Source: Pseudomonas inefficax (GTDB lineage Bacteria > Pseudomonadota > Gammaproteobacteria > Pseudomonadales > Pseudomonadaceae). Taken from it: a DNA stretch of 33,059 nucleotides. Positions 10,069 to 18,988 of this stretch are shown here, in pieces; position 1 is the first letter of the stretch; each line of letters opens with the position of its first letter. The DNA lies in the NCBI RefSeq assembly GCF_900277125.1, contig NZ_OPYN01000174.1:1-33059 (forward strand), in the 5' to 3' direction. The notes below the pieces were generated by a model that was not told where the DNA came from, did not search any database, and saw only the letters and a list, made by a program, of their open reading frames with translations. A program made the position numbers and the translations under genes.

Positions 10069-10439
10069 TGTACGACGTTTACAAACATGTCGATGCGATG
10101 GGGAACTGCTGGCAAGCAGAGATCATCCCTGGGCAGTTGATCAAACGAACTGATCCGCAGGGCGGCGAGTGGCAATACAGCTAGGACGATATCGGGCGTC
10201 TGATCGAGACGCGTGACCCGCTTGGGCGAAGCGAACGCATAAGCTATCTCCGCCACTGGGCCTTGCCCGTTCAGGTCACAGACGGAGCAGGACGTACCCG
10301 GCGCTACGGCTACGATGCCCATGGCAATTTACTGTGGGAGCAGGACCCACTGGGCCGGAGCACACAGTATCAATACAACCCGGAAGGTCGCGTCACCCGC
10401 GTCACCGATGCCCTCGAAAAGATCAAGCACCTGGGTTGG
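10069..10439 (+). pseudogene. RHS core fragment
   Basis: This stretch aligns base for base, with scattered mismatches and no gaps seen, to 6711-7081 of the second RHS gene. It encodes YDVYKHVDAMGNCWQAE at the start and the RVTDALEKIKHLGW segment at the end. TAG at 10182-10184 replaces the Tyr codon of the sister copy. Homology stops abruptly at both ends and there is no start, PAAR domain or toxin tip. It is a dead fragment, closer to the second RHS gene than to the first. Confidence 0.88.
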
Positions 10440-10536
10440 GGGTTAGCTTTCCGGACACAGCCAGAACGGCACTCTCTCTACTCGTCCCTAGGCCCCCCAT
10501 CTTAGACAAGTCCCAGCAAAACGAGTAACTGCATAA

Positions 10537-10591
10537 TTGGCAACCCGGTTGCTGTAGCCACCGGCAGCAAATTCTAGGACGGCCCCGAAGA
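10537..10591 (+). pseudogene. Short RHS fragment from the PAAR/core junction
   Basis: Translates as GNPVAVATGSKF, stop, DGPED, matching the segment around 5742-5793 of the second RHS gene; the stop replaces Gln. It lies about 100 bases after the previous fragment although the corresponding segment comes before it in an intact gene. Confidence 0.75.
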
Positions 10592-10699
10592 CACTGGCCT
10601 ACTGGCCCATCACTACCCGCGTGTGCCAGCAGGTACTACTTCGACGACGGTACGGCCAAAGGCTATGACAGGGGCTGATTGCCGCGATGACCTGGACCC

Positions 10700-10906
10700 A
10701 ATCTTGAACGGATCAACCGCGCATAGGGCATGCTCAGCTCAGGCGAGCGCATCTTGCTGGCGGCAATAGCCACCTTCTACAACGCGTAACACGGCAGCAA
10801 GCTGCTGGGCAAAGTGGGCGTTCAAGGACTGGCGGATCTGTGCAGGCTCGACTTGAAACGCCGACAGATCATCGCCACGCTGCTGCTCAGCTATGAAGGG
10901 TGGTAG
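10700..10906 (+). pseudogene. Degenerate ORF with two in-frame stops
   Basis: One frame reads NLERINRA, TAG, GMLSSGERILLAAIATFYNA, TAA, HGSKLLGKVGVQGLADL, then RRQIIATLLLSYEGW, TAG (10904-10906). The regular amphipathic composition on both sides of two stops points to a decayed gene rather than chance. I cannot name the family. No start codon with a ribosome binding site is left upstream. Confidence 0.55.
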
Positions 10907-11146
10907 ATAACCTTGCTTCATCCCATACAGCCACGATTCGGGGCTTGACTTCGTTCTGCTGCGGCTGCGCACCTCATCTATCAGGTAAGGTCCTGCAGTT
11001 GGAAAATTCAATCAGCCCCCTCTGGCAGTTGGCCAGCCCCTCTCTACACTGCGATCAATGCCGCTTGCTGGCCTGGACGTCGCGCCTGTGCACGGACAAA
11101 GAGCAGTAACCCTTGGAATGGTCCTCCCTACGTGCAGGTAGTCGGC
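10907..11146. other. Intergenic stretch, no gene recognised
   Basis: About 240 bases between the degenerate ORF and the small ORF at 11147. Short open frames exist on both strands but none has a convincing start site or recognisable motif. Confidence 0.4.
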
Positions 11147-11344
11147 ATGGCGCTTCAACTCGACCTGGTGCGGGTCTTCTACGCACTGATATCACTCAAA
11201 CAGAAGCTGTTTCCTCGACCGTTGAACCAAGAGGAAGCCAGCCTGCTGGAACACTACCGCAGTTTGTCCGAACAGGACCGTATTGCAGTGCGCTATATGT
11301 GCACTGCAATACGGGAAACCTCCAAGCATCACCCCCGCCGCTGA
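11147..11344 (+). CDS. Small hypothetical protein (65 aa)
   Basis: ATG 11147 is preferred over GTG 11132; AGGT at 11136-11139 is a modest ribosome binding site 7 bases away. The product is helical and charged, with LLEHYRSLSEQDRIAVRYM near the C-terminus. This resembles the C-terminal element seen in Pseudomonas XRE-type regulators (compare LLGAFRQLSCDDQAALWHLL in the regulator at 22114-22503), so it may be the leftover tail of a phage-type repressor or a free-standing small protein. No DNA-binding helix-turn-helix is present. A perfect inverted repeat (11278-11314) lies inside the coding sequence. Function unknown. Confidence 0.45.
   Translation: MALQLDLVRVFYALISLKQKLFPRPLNQEEASLLEHYRSLSEQDRIAVRYMCTAIRETSKHHPRR
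11278..11314. repeat. Perfect 14-bp inverted repeat with 9-base loop
   Basis: CCGTATTGCAGTGC at 11278-11291 is the exact reverse complement of 11301-11314; the loop is GCTATATGT. No T-tract follows, so it is not a standard terminator, and it does not match the REP sequences elsewhere in the window. Confidence 0.85.
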
Positions 11345-11568
11345 AATCGGGAGCGCTGGACGACCGATTTAGGCCGGACGTGCTGAACCTAATGACGCAT
11401 GCCTGGCCCATGCCCGCTGGCGTTGCCGGCACGCCAAGAAGGACGATGCGTTTCTCGCTTGCGAGATCGCGCGCTCAATGGCCCAGCGACAATGCCGAGT
11501 AGCGACGATCATCAGGATCGTGCAGCCACCGCGATGGGTCACATCATCCGAGTGATCGGTATGGACCA
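11345..11568. other. Stretch without a recognised gene
   Basis: Open frames occur on both strands but none shows recognisable protein motifs or a good ribosome binding site. It is part of the decayed accessory region. Confidence 0.4.
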
Positions 11569-11802
11569 TCACGTTGCCTTGCATTTCTCACCGAGAAAGG
11601 GCACGACCAGGCGAAGCGATGCCAACGTGTTGTCCAGCTCCTCCACCCGGTCGTACACGGCCTGAGCAAAGCACTCGGCGGGCGTTGCCTTGACGCTGAC
11701 CGTACCTGCGTTCACCGCCTGCAGCCCTTTTAACGCATAGCTGCAGAAATGGGGTTCAAGGCACCGCAGTCCGGCATGCTTGATGAGTGAAAATTGTTTC
11801 AT
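11569..11802 (-). CDS. Small hypothetical protein (77 aa)
   Basis: ATG at 11802 on the minus strand; upstream is an A+T-rich stretch suitable for a promoter, but no strong ribosome binding site is seen. The product has a Cys-containing N-terminal part and a helical second half (TPAECFAQAVYDRVEELDNT). The composition resembles the small orphan proteins (DUF3077-like) frequent in P. putida genomes, but I cannot place it in a family with confidence. It is transcribed away from the LuxR-type remnant at 11948. Confidence 0.45.
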   Translation of the reverse strand: MKQFSLIKHAGLRCLEPHFCSYALKGLQAVNAGTVSVKATPAECFAQAVYDRVEELDNTLASLRLVVPFLGEKCKAT

Positions 11803-11947
11803 CCATTCAAAGCCTGATTAAACATTATGTTTATATCCTGCGTGATGGCTGAGGCACTATAGTTGACCCGATGACTCGGTTTTCCTGTGACGGGTTCTTG
11901 CTGGCCCATTGCAGTTGAGGTTAGGAAAGTTCGTACATGGAGGTTCG

Positions 11948-12511
11948 ATGTTCAACACAGCTGCCCGCGACCTGGCGCTTTTGCACGAGCTGCCAGCATT
12001 ACTGAACACGCTTCCTGCCTTCGGAGAAGCGTTGGGATTTCACTTTTACAGTTTCAGTTACAGTAGTCCGACCCACGAGGTCTACGCGAGCAACCTTCTA
12101 TCGGGAGGCCGATGGCTTATCCAGGCGGCACTTGAGGCGAAGCCTCATCACGACCATCAATACTCGTGCCCTCCCGTTCTTTGGACCGACAAGGCTTTGC
12201 CGGGACGGCCTCACTTGTGGGACGTTGCGCAAGAGCTTGGTATGCGCCACGGCCTTATTCAGCCCATTTACGATGGCGAGTTGCAAAGCAGCCTGACCTT
12301 CTTGCGTCCACACGTCAGCCTTTCGACCCAAGAGCTGTATCAAAAAGCGGCGCAGATCATGTTGCTGGGTGACCACCTGCACCGTGCTGCCGTTTGCAGT
12401 GCCGCTGTCGGTGGCGGTCACGCGCCCAGCGCACCTTCTCACACTGTTCAAGGCCCAGCGGCGGGTAGTAGATCCAGTGCAGCGGGTACGCCGGGAACCA
12501 GGCGTGCTTGA
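11948..12511 (+). pseudogene. LuxR-type autoinducer-binding domain, DNA-binding half missing
   Basis: GGAGG at 11939-11943 sits 4 bases before ATG 11948. The first ~145 residues match the LuxR-family sensor domain: ALGFHFYSFSY, then PPVLWTDKALPG, LWDVAQELGMRHG and a closing helix (AQIMLLGDHLHRA). In intact regulators a LuxR helix-turn-helix with an LSxRExE motif follows. Here the frame instead enters an Ala/Gly/Ser-rich stretch without homology after about 12396 and stops at 12511. The DNA-binding domain was therefore lost by recombination or deletion. Whether the truncated sensor is still made and could sequester a ligand or a partner is unknown. Nearby there is no luxI-type synthase. Confidence 0.6.
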
Positions 12512-12754
12512 GCAAAGCTCCGCTGGCCACCAGCAAGGCGAGCACGACTGGCAGGCCTGTTCCTGCAGCATGCTCATGGCAGACGCCATCAGCGAAGGAT
12601 GGCGAACTGGTGGCGCAAACGGTGGATGCGCAAAAAGCGGAAGCCGCGCAGAACGGATTGAAGGCCACGCCAAACCTGCGCCTGATCAACAATCATACCC
12701 GCTACCCCTTGATCCGGCACGGCCCCATCGAGCCCGATGCCCTGCTTTCAGCAG
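12512..12754. other. Region between LuxR remnant and NEL gene, no gene recognised
   Basis: High G+C sequence open in several frames on both strands (for example a minus-strand frame with WFPAYPLHWIYYPPLGL around 12440-12500). None has a recognisable domain together with a convincing start, so I treat it as the remains of whatever replaced the LuxR C-terminal half. Confidence 0.4.
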
Positions 12755-15700
12755 TTAAAGCAGAAGCTCGGCCCCGCCCAGTGGTGTATCCATCGCAGCA
12801 ATGGTGAGCTCGATCATTCGCGTTCTCTTCGCCTTCTGGCGAGCACTATTGATCTCCCCCATAATTTCGTCGATGCTCGCTTGCCCTCCTGGCGGAGGTG
12901 ACTTACTTACTTCCTCCAACTGGCGGTAGAAAACCTTGTCCCGCCTAGCGAAGTCCTCCTTATAAGTGTTGTCCAAATAATCACTCCAGAAAGGCTGCTC
13001 TACCAGCCACTCCGCCAGCCTAGGCTGCGTTTCAAGCGCCAGCACTTCATCACGGATCCGTCCAATACGACGCGCATCCAGCATCGCATCCGCTTGATAG
13101 ACCATCTTATCTGCTTCAATTGGCAACTCTAAATGATCACGTAACGCCAACTGATATCCCATCACCACCTCTAGCGGATCTACATTGCGGCGCGTATGCA
13201 ACCATGACGGCATGCGTTCCTTGAGTAATTCTTCGACCATTTCCAAACGCCACTGGCGCCTTCCAAAACGCAACAAGGCTGCTTGAAGATCTTCCGCGCT
13301 CGCATCTTCGACAATTTGCCACGCCTTCATACGCACCTCCAGCATGCTAAATCGCCATAGGTGACCATCCTGGCAAGTCAGCCCGTCATCGACATGCTCA
13401 AAAAGAACTTCACGCAGGCGCTCACTGGATTGCATTCGCGTCAACAGCTGATAAACCCGGTTTGCCAACACACGAGGCTGCCGACGGAAAGCAGCACCCT
13501 TTTGAAGTTCACGAAGCAGAATCATGACACCGGTGGAATTATCGTAACCCTCCACCTGTGCCCAATACTCCAGCAGTTTCTCCCGAGTATTCATAGGTAA
13601 AGCTGTCGCCCAGCGTTCGGCCACAGTGCTGCTGGAGTCCACTGCGCGCGATGCCTGCCGTAGACGTGCTAGCGTAGCGCCATCGAGGGCGTTGCCATCG
13701 AGACGTATGGTTCGCCCGGTCCAGGAAGGAAGGCCCAAAAGCTCCTGTGGCAACCGGGTAATTCGATTGTTCCGAAGGTCCGCCATCTCCAACTGGGAGC
13801 AGTCTTCCAGGCCGTTAGGAACTGTGTCGATCTGCGTATTGTTAAGCCGTATTATACGCAACCGGCTCATTCCGCTTACGGAGAACGACTTGCCAAGCGG
13901 GTTATGCCCTAGGTTGATAACCTCCAAGCTCTCGCAACTTGCCAGGACGGTAGCTTGGACAGCGTCCAAAACAATCTGATTATTATAAAGATTTAAAACT
14001 CTAAGCCTCCCGAGTGCCAGTTGATTTGGCAGGCGCTTCAAGCGGTTACCAGCCAGGCACAACGTGCGTAGATTAGGAAAAGAATTTAAAAATCCAGGTG
14101 ACACACGGGCTAACTCCATGCCTCGAAAATCAAGCGAAGTAATTTCCGAAAAACGAATATCCGCCGGCAAATCTGGAAGTCGGCCTGGACGAAGCCCTGA
14201 TAGAAGTATACTGTCAATGCCTTCCCCTTGGACAGGAATACGTCGCCACGCCATGATCAACCGTTCCTTGATCCGCCCCCGCACTAAGCGGCTGGTAGCG
14301 TCCTGCAAGGTTTCTGTATGCCAACTATGTAACGTTTCCTCCAATTGAAGTAGTTGTTGTCGCAACCTCGGCAACTCTTCCCAAACGGTCGTACCCGCCC
14401 GCTCCAACCCCGCAAGCCACTGATTAATTTCATCGACATCATAATGTGGGTAGATTCGCCTTACCTCGGGATACAAAGCACTAGGGCCCAAAGCACGAAT
14501 CGCACCTCTTCCACTTAGCGGGAAGCCCAATCTATTTCCATCCAATCGTTGCAGCGCCATCAGGCTTCCATGACGAACAGGGCTCAGCATCCGTTCGACT
14601 TCCCCCCTTCGTTGCGCTGTCTCATGCGCCAAACGTGCACGCAACCTCACGGGAAAGGGGTCCCCCAGTTCCATGGCAGCACGTTCGGGCTGCTCGAATG
14701 CAGAAGTGATTACTGAAAAGAGCTCCCCAACCGCGCCAAATGGGTGTCCGTTGCGGAACAAACTGAATTGGCCGTCGACATGGATCAACTGGTACTGCGC
14801 GCCCCTTCCTCCGGTGTCAAGCAGCAATGGACCATCCAGACCGCGATCAAACAAACGCCAGTGTAGATCGGGCGCATGCGTAACGTGTTTGATCATAGCC
14901 AAAGCGACGCGAGCAAGGTCCGCTGTCTGAGGAGTATCCAATACAAATGCCTCCTGCACGCGGATGGTACGCAACCGCAATGACAGCGTCCGTGCGGCTT
15001 CGGCTAAACGGAGTGATACGCGCCCCGTCTCAAGAAAACGTTGTCGGTCTTCTACTCTTGCCAAACGCAACAGCGCTTCCGCGGCCGGCCGATGCAAGCT
15101 CGGAAACATACGCATCAATCCGTCAACATTGGTAACCGTTCCTGCGCTCCAAGCGTGGTACAGCTGCCCTACCAATTGTCTCCGGTGCCGCCCAACCAAA
15201 CCGGCTAACGCCGACTCTGATACATCGCTCGCCCCTGGCAAGGCTCGGGCTGCATCCAAGGCAGCGACATCCACTACGGGCACCCCCAGCTTAAGGCAGT
15301 TAGCTAATTCAACAACCCTTTCGGCCAACTGCACACGAACAACGGTGTCAAGCAACTCTGCCGGCGCACCTTCACCACGTATATGCAAAGTACGCAACTG
15401 ATCAGTCTGTAAACCGTGTATGGCACATACTTTGTCGATCTCGTCATCACTTAGCTTGTTAAATGGCTCACCCCATCTGCGGAACATCCGATGCATGTCC
15501 GTCCAGCTAGCCGGATCATCACTTTGTAGCCGCCAGCACCCCGCCGAATTATTTGTCAGCAAAGGACCGTGTCCATTCTTTGGTTGCAGCTGCCACTCGT
15601 TGTCCGCAGTGCGTTGTACTGGATAAGTATGCCCTTCGATTTCAACCCAATGGTCATTATTTCGCTTATAGATACCCTGCTCCATCTTTTGGAGTCCTGC

Positions 15701-17239
15701 TGGTCGCGGACTGCGAAAAGGCGCAATATCCATCGTCCAAAGCTTGTCACTGCCATCTTCCATCCGTGTAGCGACTAGACTGTCAATTTTTCTAGACCCC
15801 GCAAAAGCGCGCTGCGCCAACTTTCCTCCAGCGACCATGGCCGCAACTTCGGTCGCACGCTTGCTCACATTGAAGAAGTGATCTATCGCCTCACTCGTGT
15901 CGCCCTCGTTCCAATCCTCGACGCCTTCAATGACCTCACTGAGCATCTCCCATGCAAGTATCGCCAGTAGCGCCAAGCCAATTTCCGGCACGAAGATACT
16001 GGCCAATCCCAAAAGCAACCCGCCGTCCGAGGACAGTCGCTGGTAATGCTCGCCCTTCAGCTGGCGGTCCAAGCGAACGACCGGCGATAAAATAGATGCG
16101 CTGTCCTCTATAACTCTACGGCTTCGGGTTGCCGCCAAGTGGGTAAATAGCGGAAGCGGATAATCTTTCATATGCTCTTTTAAGTCCCGAGTCGCCCACG
16201 CCGTAATATCCCCCAGTAGATTATCGACCTGCGCAAAGAAAGCGGTGCGCTCGCGTAATGGCAGGAAGCGCTTGAAAAAGATTTGATACTTCTTTTGACG
16301 TAGGCGACCATTGGCGACCGATTGGGAAAACGTCTGCAGGCTATCGCAGGCACTCCACGGCCCATAGGGATCGCCCGGGATATAAACTAGAACGCGCTTA
16401 CGGTTCTTACCGAAAAATAAGCCGTCCTCCATGACATCTAGAACCACAATTTGCTCAAGCGAGCATCCGAGCAGTTGCAACTGCCTCGGTTTAACCTCGT
16501 TACCATCAAGCCTGCCAACCTTGCCCGTGCGACAGAGGTCGGCAATGAGCTTGAGCTCCGAATCGGTCAGAGTGTTGTAATGAAATCGCGCTTTGTAGGC
16601 GTCTATCAGCATATCTGACCTGAGAGCTCGTTCCAGCAATGAGTCCACGGTCACTTGGCCGCCGCTGTCATACCACGGCGTATATAGTATTTCCCGCAAA
16701 TGTCCCTCGTACTGCGCCCCCAAATCAAGCTCACGGCACAGCTGGGCGAACTCAACCGCAGAAGGCCTGTTGACTGCCCGGCCCTGTGCATCCACCAGAC
16801 AGTTGCCCTGCCGCTGCCCCCCTTCGCTCGCCTCATTCGCCGTAAAATTCCAGAGCACAGCCTCCATCAAAGGAATGGTCTTGTACTCCACAGTGTGAAT
16901 CGGCGCTCGGTTGGGGCCCCAACTGGTCACTGGCTTGAATACACCCTGATCGAACCTCATGCTTCTCACATCAAAGCTCGAATCAAAAGCACTCAGCGCC
17001 GTCTGCATGAGTGGAACAGTGAAGTCATCAATACGCTGAATCTGCCCAAGTCTGGCACTCACCAGCCGCCGATTTTTCAGGCTGGTTTTCATTGCCAAAT
17101 TCAGCTCGTCCAATTGTGCTGCGGTGAGTTTCCTTAGCCAGGCCGGTTGCCGACTGGCAATCAAATTGTCCTGATAAGCTTGCGCTAATGCCTGTAAGGT
17201 AGGCGCTTCCGGTTGCGGGGAATCAGCTGTGACCGTCAT
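12755..17239 (-). CDS. DUF6543 / leucine-rich repeat / NEL-type E3 ubiquitin ligase protein
   Basis: 1494 residues, start ATG 17239 with AGGAG 7 bases upstream. The N-terminal ~600 residues match the DUF6543 (dermonecrotic-toxin-like) proteins of Pseudomonas, including the block YIPGDPYGPW. A hydrophobic stretch near residues 403-425 (GLLLGLASIFVPEIGLALLA) could insert into membranes. Leucine-rich repeats occupy about 1015-1195 (LRTLCLAGNRLKRLPNQL, LRVLNLYNNQI). The C-terminal ~200 residues match the NEL domain of IpaH/SspH-type ligases, with catalytic Cys1289 in the TCQD motif (codon 13373-13375) and Asp1291. IpaH-family enzymes transfer ubiquitin to host proteins after type III secretion. 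No secretion genes are visible here, and no signal peptide is obvious. The target and export route are unknown. Gene is monocistronic. Confidence 0.88.
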   Translation of the reverse strand: MTVTADSPQPEAPTLQALAQAYQDNLIASRQPAWLRKLTAAQLDELNLAMKTSLKNRRLVSARLGQIQRIDDFTVPLMQTALSAFDSSFDVRSMRFDQGVFKPVTSWGPNRAPIHTVEYKTIPLMEAVLWNFTANEASEGGQRQGNCLVDAQGRAVNRPSAVEFAQLCRELDLGAQYEGHLREILYTPWYDSGGQVTVDSLLERALRSDMLIDAYKARFHYNTLTDSELKLIADLCRTGKVGRLDGNEVKPRQLQLLGCSLEQIVVLDVMEDGLFFGKNRKRVLVYIPGDPYGPWSACDSLQTFSQSVANGRLRQKKYQIFFKRFLPLRERTAFFAQVDNLLGDITAWATRDLKEHMKDYPLPLFTHLAATRSRRVIEDSASILSPVVRLDRQLKGEHYQRLSSDGGLLLGLASIFVPEIGLALLAILAWEMLSEVIEGVEDWNEGDTSEAIDHFFNVSKRATEVAAMVAGGKLAQRAFAGSRKIDSLVATRMEDGSDKLWTMDIAPFRSPRPAGLQKMEQGIYKRNNDHWVEIEGHTYPVQRTADNEWQLQPKNGHGPLLTNNSAGCWRLQSDDPASWTDMHRMFRRWGEPFNKLSDDEIDKVCAIHGLQTDQLRTLHIRGEGAPAELLDTVVRVQLAERVVELANCLKLGVPVVDVAALDAARALPGASDVSESALAGLVGRHRRQLVGQLYHAWSAGTVTNVDGLMRMFPSLHRPAAEALLRLARVEDRQRFLETGRVSLRLAEAARTLSLRLRTIRVQEAFVLDTPQTADLARVALAMIKHVTHAPDLHWRLFDRGLDGPLLLDTGGRGAQYQLIHVDGQFSLFRNGHPFGAVGELFSVITSAFEQPERAAMELGDPFPVRLRARLAHETAQRRGEVERMLSPVRHGSLMALQRLDGNRLGFPLSGRGAIRALGPSALYPEVRRIYPHYDVDEINQWLAGLERAGTTVWEELPRLRQQLLQLEETLHSWHTETLQDATSRLVRGRIKERLIMAWRRIPVQGEGIDSILLSGLRPGRLPDLPADIRFSEITSLDFRGMELARVSPGFLNSFPNLRTLCLAGNRLKRLPNQLALGRLRVLNLYNNQIVLDAVQATVLASCESLEVINLGHNPLGKSFSVSGMSRLRIIRLNNTQIDTVPNGLEDCSQLEMADLRNNRITRLPQELLGLPSWTGRTIRLDGNALDGATLARLRQASRAVDSSSTVAERWATALPMNTREKLLEYWAQVEGYDNSTGVMILLRELQKGAAFRRQPRVLANRVYQLLTRMQSSERLREVLFEHVDDGLTCQDGHLWRFSMLEVRMKAWQIVEDASAEDLQAALLRFGRRQWRLEMVEELLKERMPSWLHTRRNVDPLEVVMGYQLALRDHLELPIEADKMVYQADAMLDARRIGRIRDEVLALETQPRLAEWLVEQPFWSDYLDNTYKEDFARRDKVFYRQLEEVSKSPPPGGQASIDEIMGEINSARQKAKRTRMIELTIAAMDTPLGGAELLL

Positions 17240-17537
17240 GGCTTGCTCCTGAATTTCGGCACCTGAGCCTAAAGGGTCATTTCAAGTTTCAGTGTCTAAT
17301 TAATTACCACTTAGATACACGAGTCTGCCCCCCCGGATGTACAACCCGGTCGTGACCGAACGCTACCTGCAGTACTTCGTCAGGCTGCTGAGGCCGCAGG
17401 CACTACGTTGGAATCTTCTATGCTCAACAGCGATACGCCTTCTTACAACTTTCAGAACAAGCAAACACCCTGTTTAGAGCTATACACGTGTTCACCGCTT
17501 AAGATCATGGGCCACCCATCAGGTACAGGGAACGCCT
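17240..17537. other. Intergenic region between NEL gene and methyltransferase
   Basis: Divergent interval that must hold the promoters of both flanking genes. An A+T-rich stretch at 17298-17312 could belong to the NEL gene promoter. A short frame beginning MYNPVVTERYLQYF (17338 onward, plus strand) ends soon without recognised homology. No repeat or terminator seen. Confidence 0.4.
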
Positions 17538-18446
17538 ATGAGCATCAACAGCAAGAAACGACGTGACAGCAAGAAAGCCAAAGCCAAGCGCAGCAGCACA
17601 CCGTTGCTACCGCCTGCCCTGTACCAACTCAACCGCTTCCGAAAGGACTACATCAAGAGCTGGGGCGTCAACTCCAAAGGGCATCTCGACCAAGGTCATT
17701 ACGGCTGGATGGCCGAGCGCTTGGTTGGCTACCCTCGCACGTTGGAAATCGGCTGCGGCGTCGGCCACTCCACATTGGCCCTGCTGAAACAGGGGCATAC
17801 TGTCGTCTGTATCGAAGAGAATCCCCATTGCATTGCAGCCACCCAGCGGCTCGTGTCTGAAAGCGGCTACTCCGTCGCGGTCATTGCACGGGAAACACCC
17901 AAGAGCCTGGATGACAACGCCTATCGGCTGATTTACAAGGATATCGGCAGTGTTCCGCAGGCAGATTGCCTATTGATCGAAGGCGATGCCTTGAATGACC
18001 CGAAACTGGAGGCTTGGCTCGAACAGCAGCCCAAGTTCGACTCCGTTGCCTGCTGGCTGCTGGGTACCCACGATGCGCGCGGACACAACATCGCCGTCGA
18101 CCTCGCCTCCATGCCAACGCCTCGCGAGCACCGCATTTTTGTCCAGAACAACGTGTATGAAGTGGCGGATCGAGTCCTTCGTTCGGGCGGAATACTCACA
18201 GTGATCGACCGGGCAGAGACGCCCTCGAACGAAGCGCTTGTCACCAAAGTGATGGACCATCACCGCGAACAAGCCAGTGTCACTTCGCTTGTAGTCAAAA
18301 CCGTTGACCACACGCCACACGTAGAGTCAGAAGCACAGGGAGCCATGCGTATGCTGTTCACGCCCGGCGAAGACACTCCACCCGACCTCACGGCTGAAAC
18401 GCTGCCCGACTTCTCGCTCTGTTCGACGACCTCGGTCAAGCCCTGA
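17538..18446 (+). CDS. Class I SAM-dependent methyltransferase
   Basis: 302 residues from ATG 17538; CAGGGA 9 bases upstream can serve as ribosome binding site. A Lys/Arg-rich N-terminus precedes motif I, LEIGCGVGHST (residues 69-79), the S-adenosylmethionine-binding glycine loop, and an acidic end of strand 2 (CIEEN, residues 91-95). The rest fits a Rossmann-like fold (SVACWLLGTHD). The substrate cannot be read from sequence; a small molecule or protein are both possible. It stands alone between accessory DNA and the tRNA and has no operon partner. The basic N-terminal tail is unusual for small-molecule enzymes and could bind nucleic acid. Confidence 0.8.
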   Translation: MSINSKKRRDSKKAKAKRSSTPLLPPALYQLNRFRKDYIKSWGVNSKGHLDQGHYGWMAERLVGYPRTLEIGCGVGHSTLALLKQGHTVVCIEENPHCIAATQRLVSESGYSVAVIARETPKSLDDNAYRLIYKDIGSVPQADCLLIEGDALNDPKLEAWLEQQPKFDSVACWLLGTHDARGHNIAVDLASMPTPREHRIFVQNNVYEVADRVLRSGGILTVIDRAETPSNEALVTKVMDHHREQASVTSLVVKTVDHTPHVESEAQGAMRMLFTPGEDTPPDLTAETLPDFSLCSTTSVKP

Positions 18447-18780
18447 GCCTCCCCGGTTGCCAGCAGGCATCGGTAGCGAAAGCGACACTCTGGCTCAGGA
18501 AACAGTTGGTTTAGCCCTGGCGGCCGGATAGACACTCATCGAGATGCGGGCCTGCTTGCACAACCAGTAGAAACGAAATGCCACTGCCTGGGCCCTTTGG
18601 CACCAACGATCAGTGCAAGGCCAGCAGTGTCTTTGAGGTTTAGTTCTTGCCGGTAGGATTTACTTGGCGGACAGCGGTTCTGCCATCAATCCGCTACGCC
18701 AACTACCCGGAATCGCTGTACTTAAATATGTACTTCAATTTCGTGGCTGTTGGTGGATTCAGGCAGACTGCGCTGAAACG
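18447..18780. other. Region before tRNA-Gly terminator, no gene recognised
   Basis: About 330 bases. I looked for further tRNA genes (Cys, Leu) that often follow tRNA-Gly in Pseudomonas and found none. Short frames run across it without motifs. It may be residual island or tRNA-flanking DNA. Confidence 0.45.
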
Positions 18781-18806
18781 AAAAAAGACGCCGACGCGTC
18801 TTTTTT
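18781..18806 (-). terminator. Intrinsic terminator after tRNA-Gly
   Basis: An 11-bp perfect stem (arms 18781-18791 and 18796-18806, loop CGAC) has an A-tract on one side and a T-tract on the other, so it can act on both strands. It lies 42 bases beyond the tRNA 3' end. Confidence 0.85.
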
Positions 18807-18848
18807 CAATGATTTACAGACTTCCAAAGAACCCTGTAAATCTATATT

Positions 18849-18924
<76 letters not shown>

Positions 18925-18988
18925 GTCGTGATGGGTGCCATTCTAGCGATTTCCAAAACGGCGTCAACCCCTTGATTCAAAAAAACTT

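Noticed and set aside
12357..12692. Minus-strand frame with WFPAYPLHWIYYPPLGL as a gene
   Set aside because: The sequence is suggestive but it lacks a supported start and a recognisable family, and overlaps equally open frames on the other strand.
18447..18780. Additional tRNA genes (Cys, Leu) after tRNA-Gly
   Set aside because: No cloverleaf or T-arm consensus could be built here.
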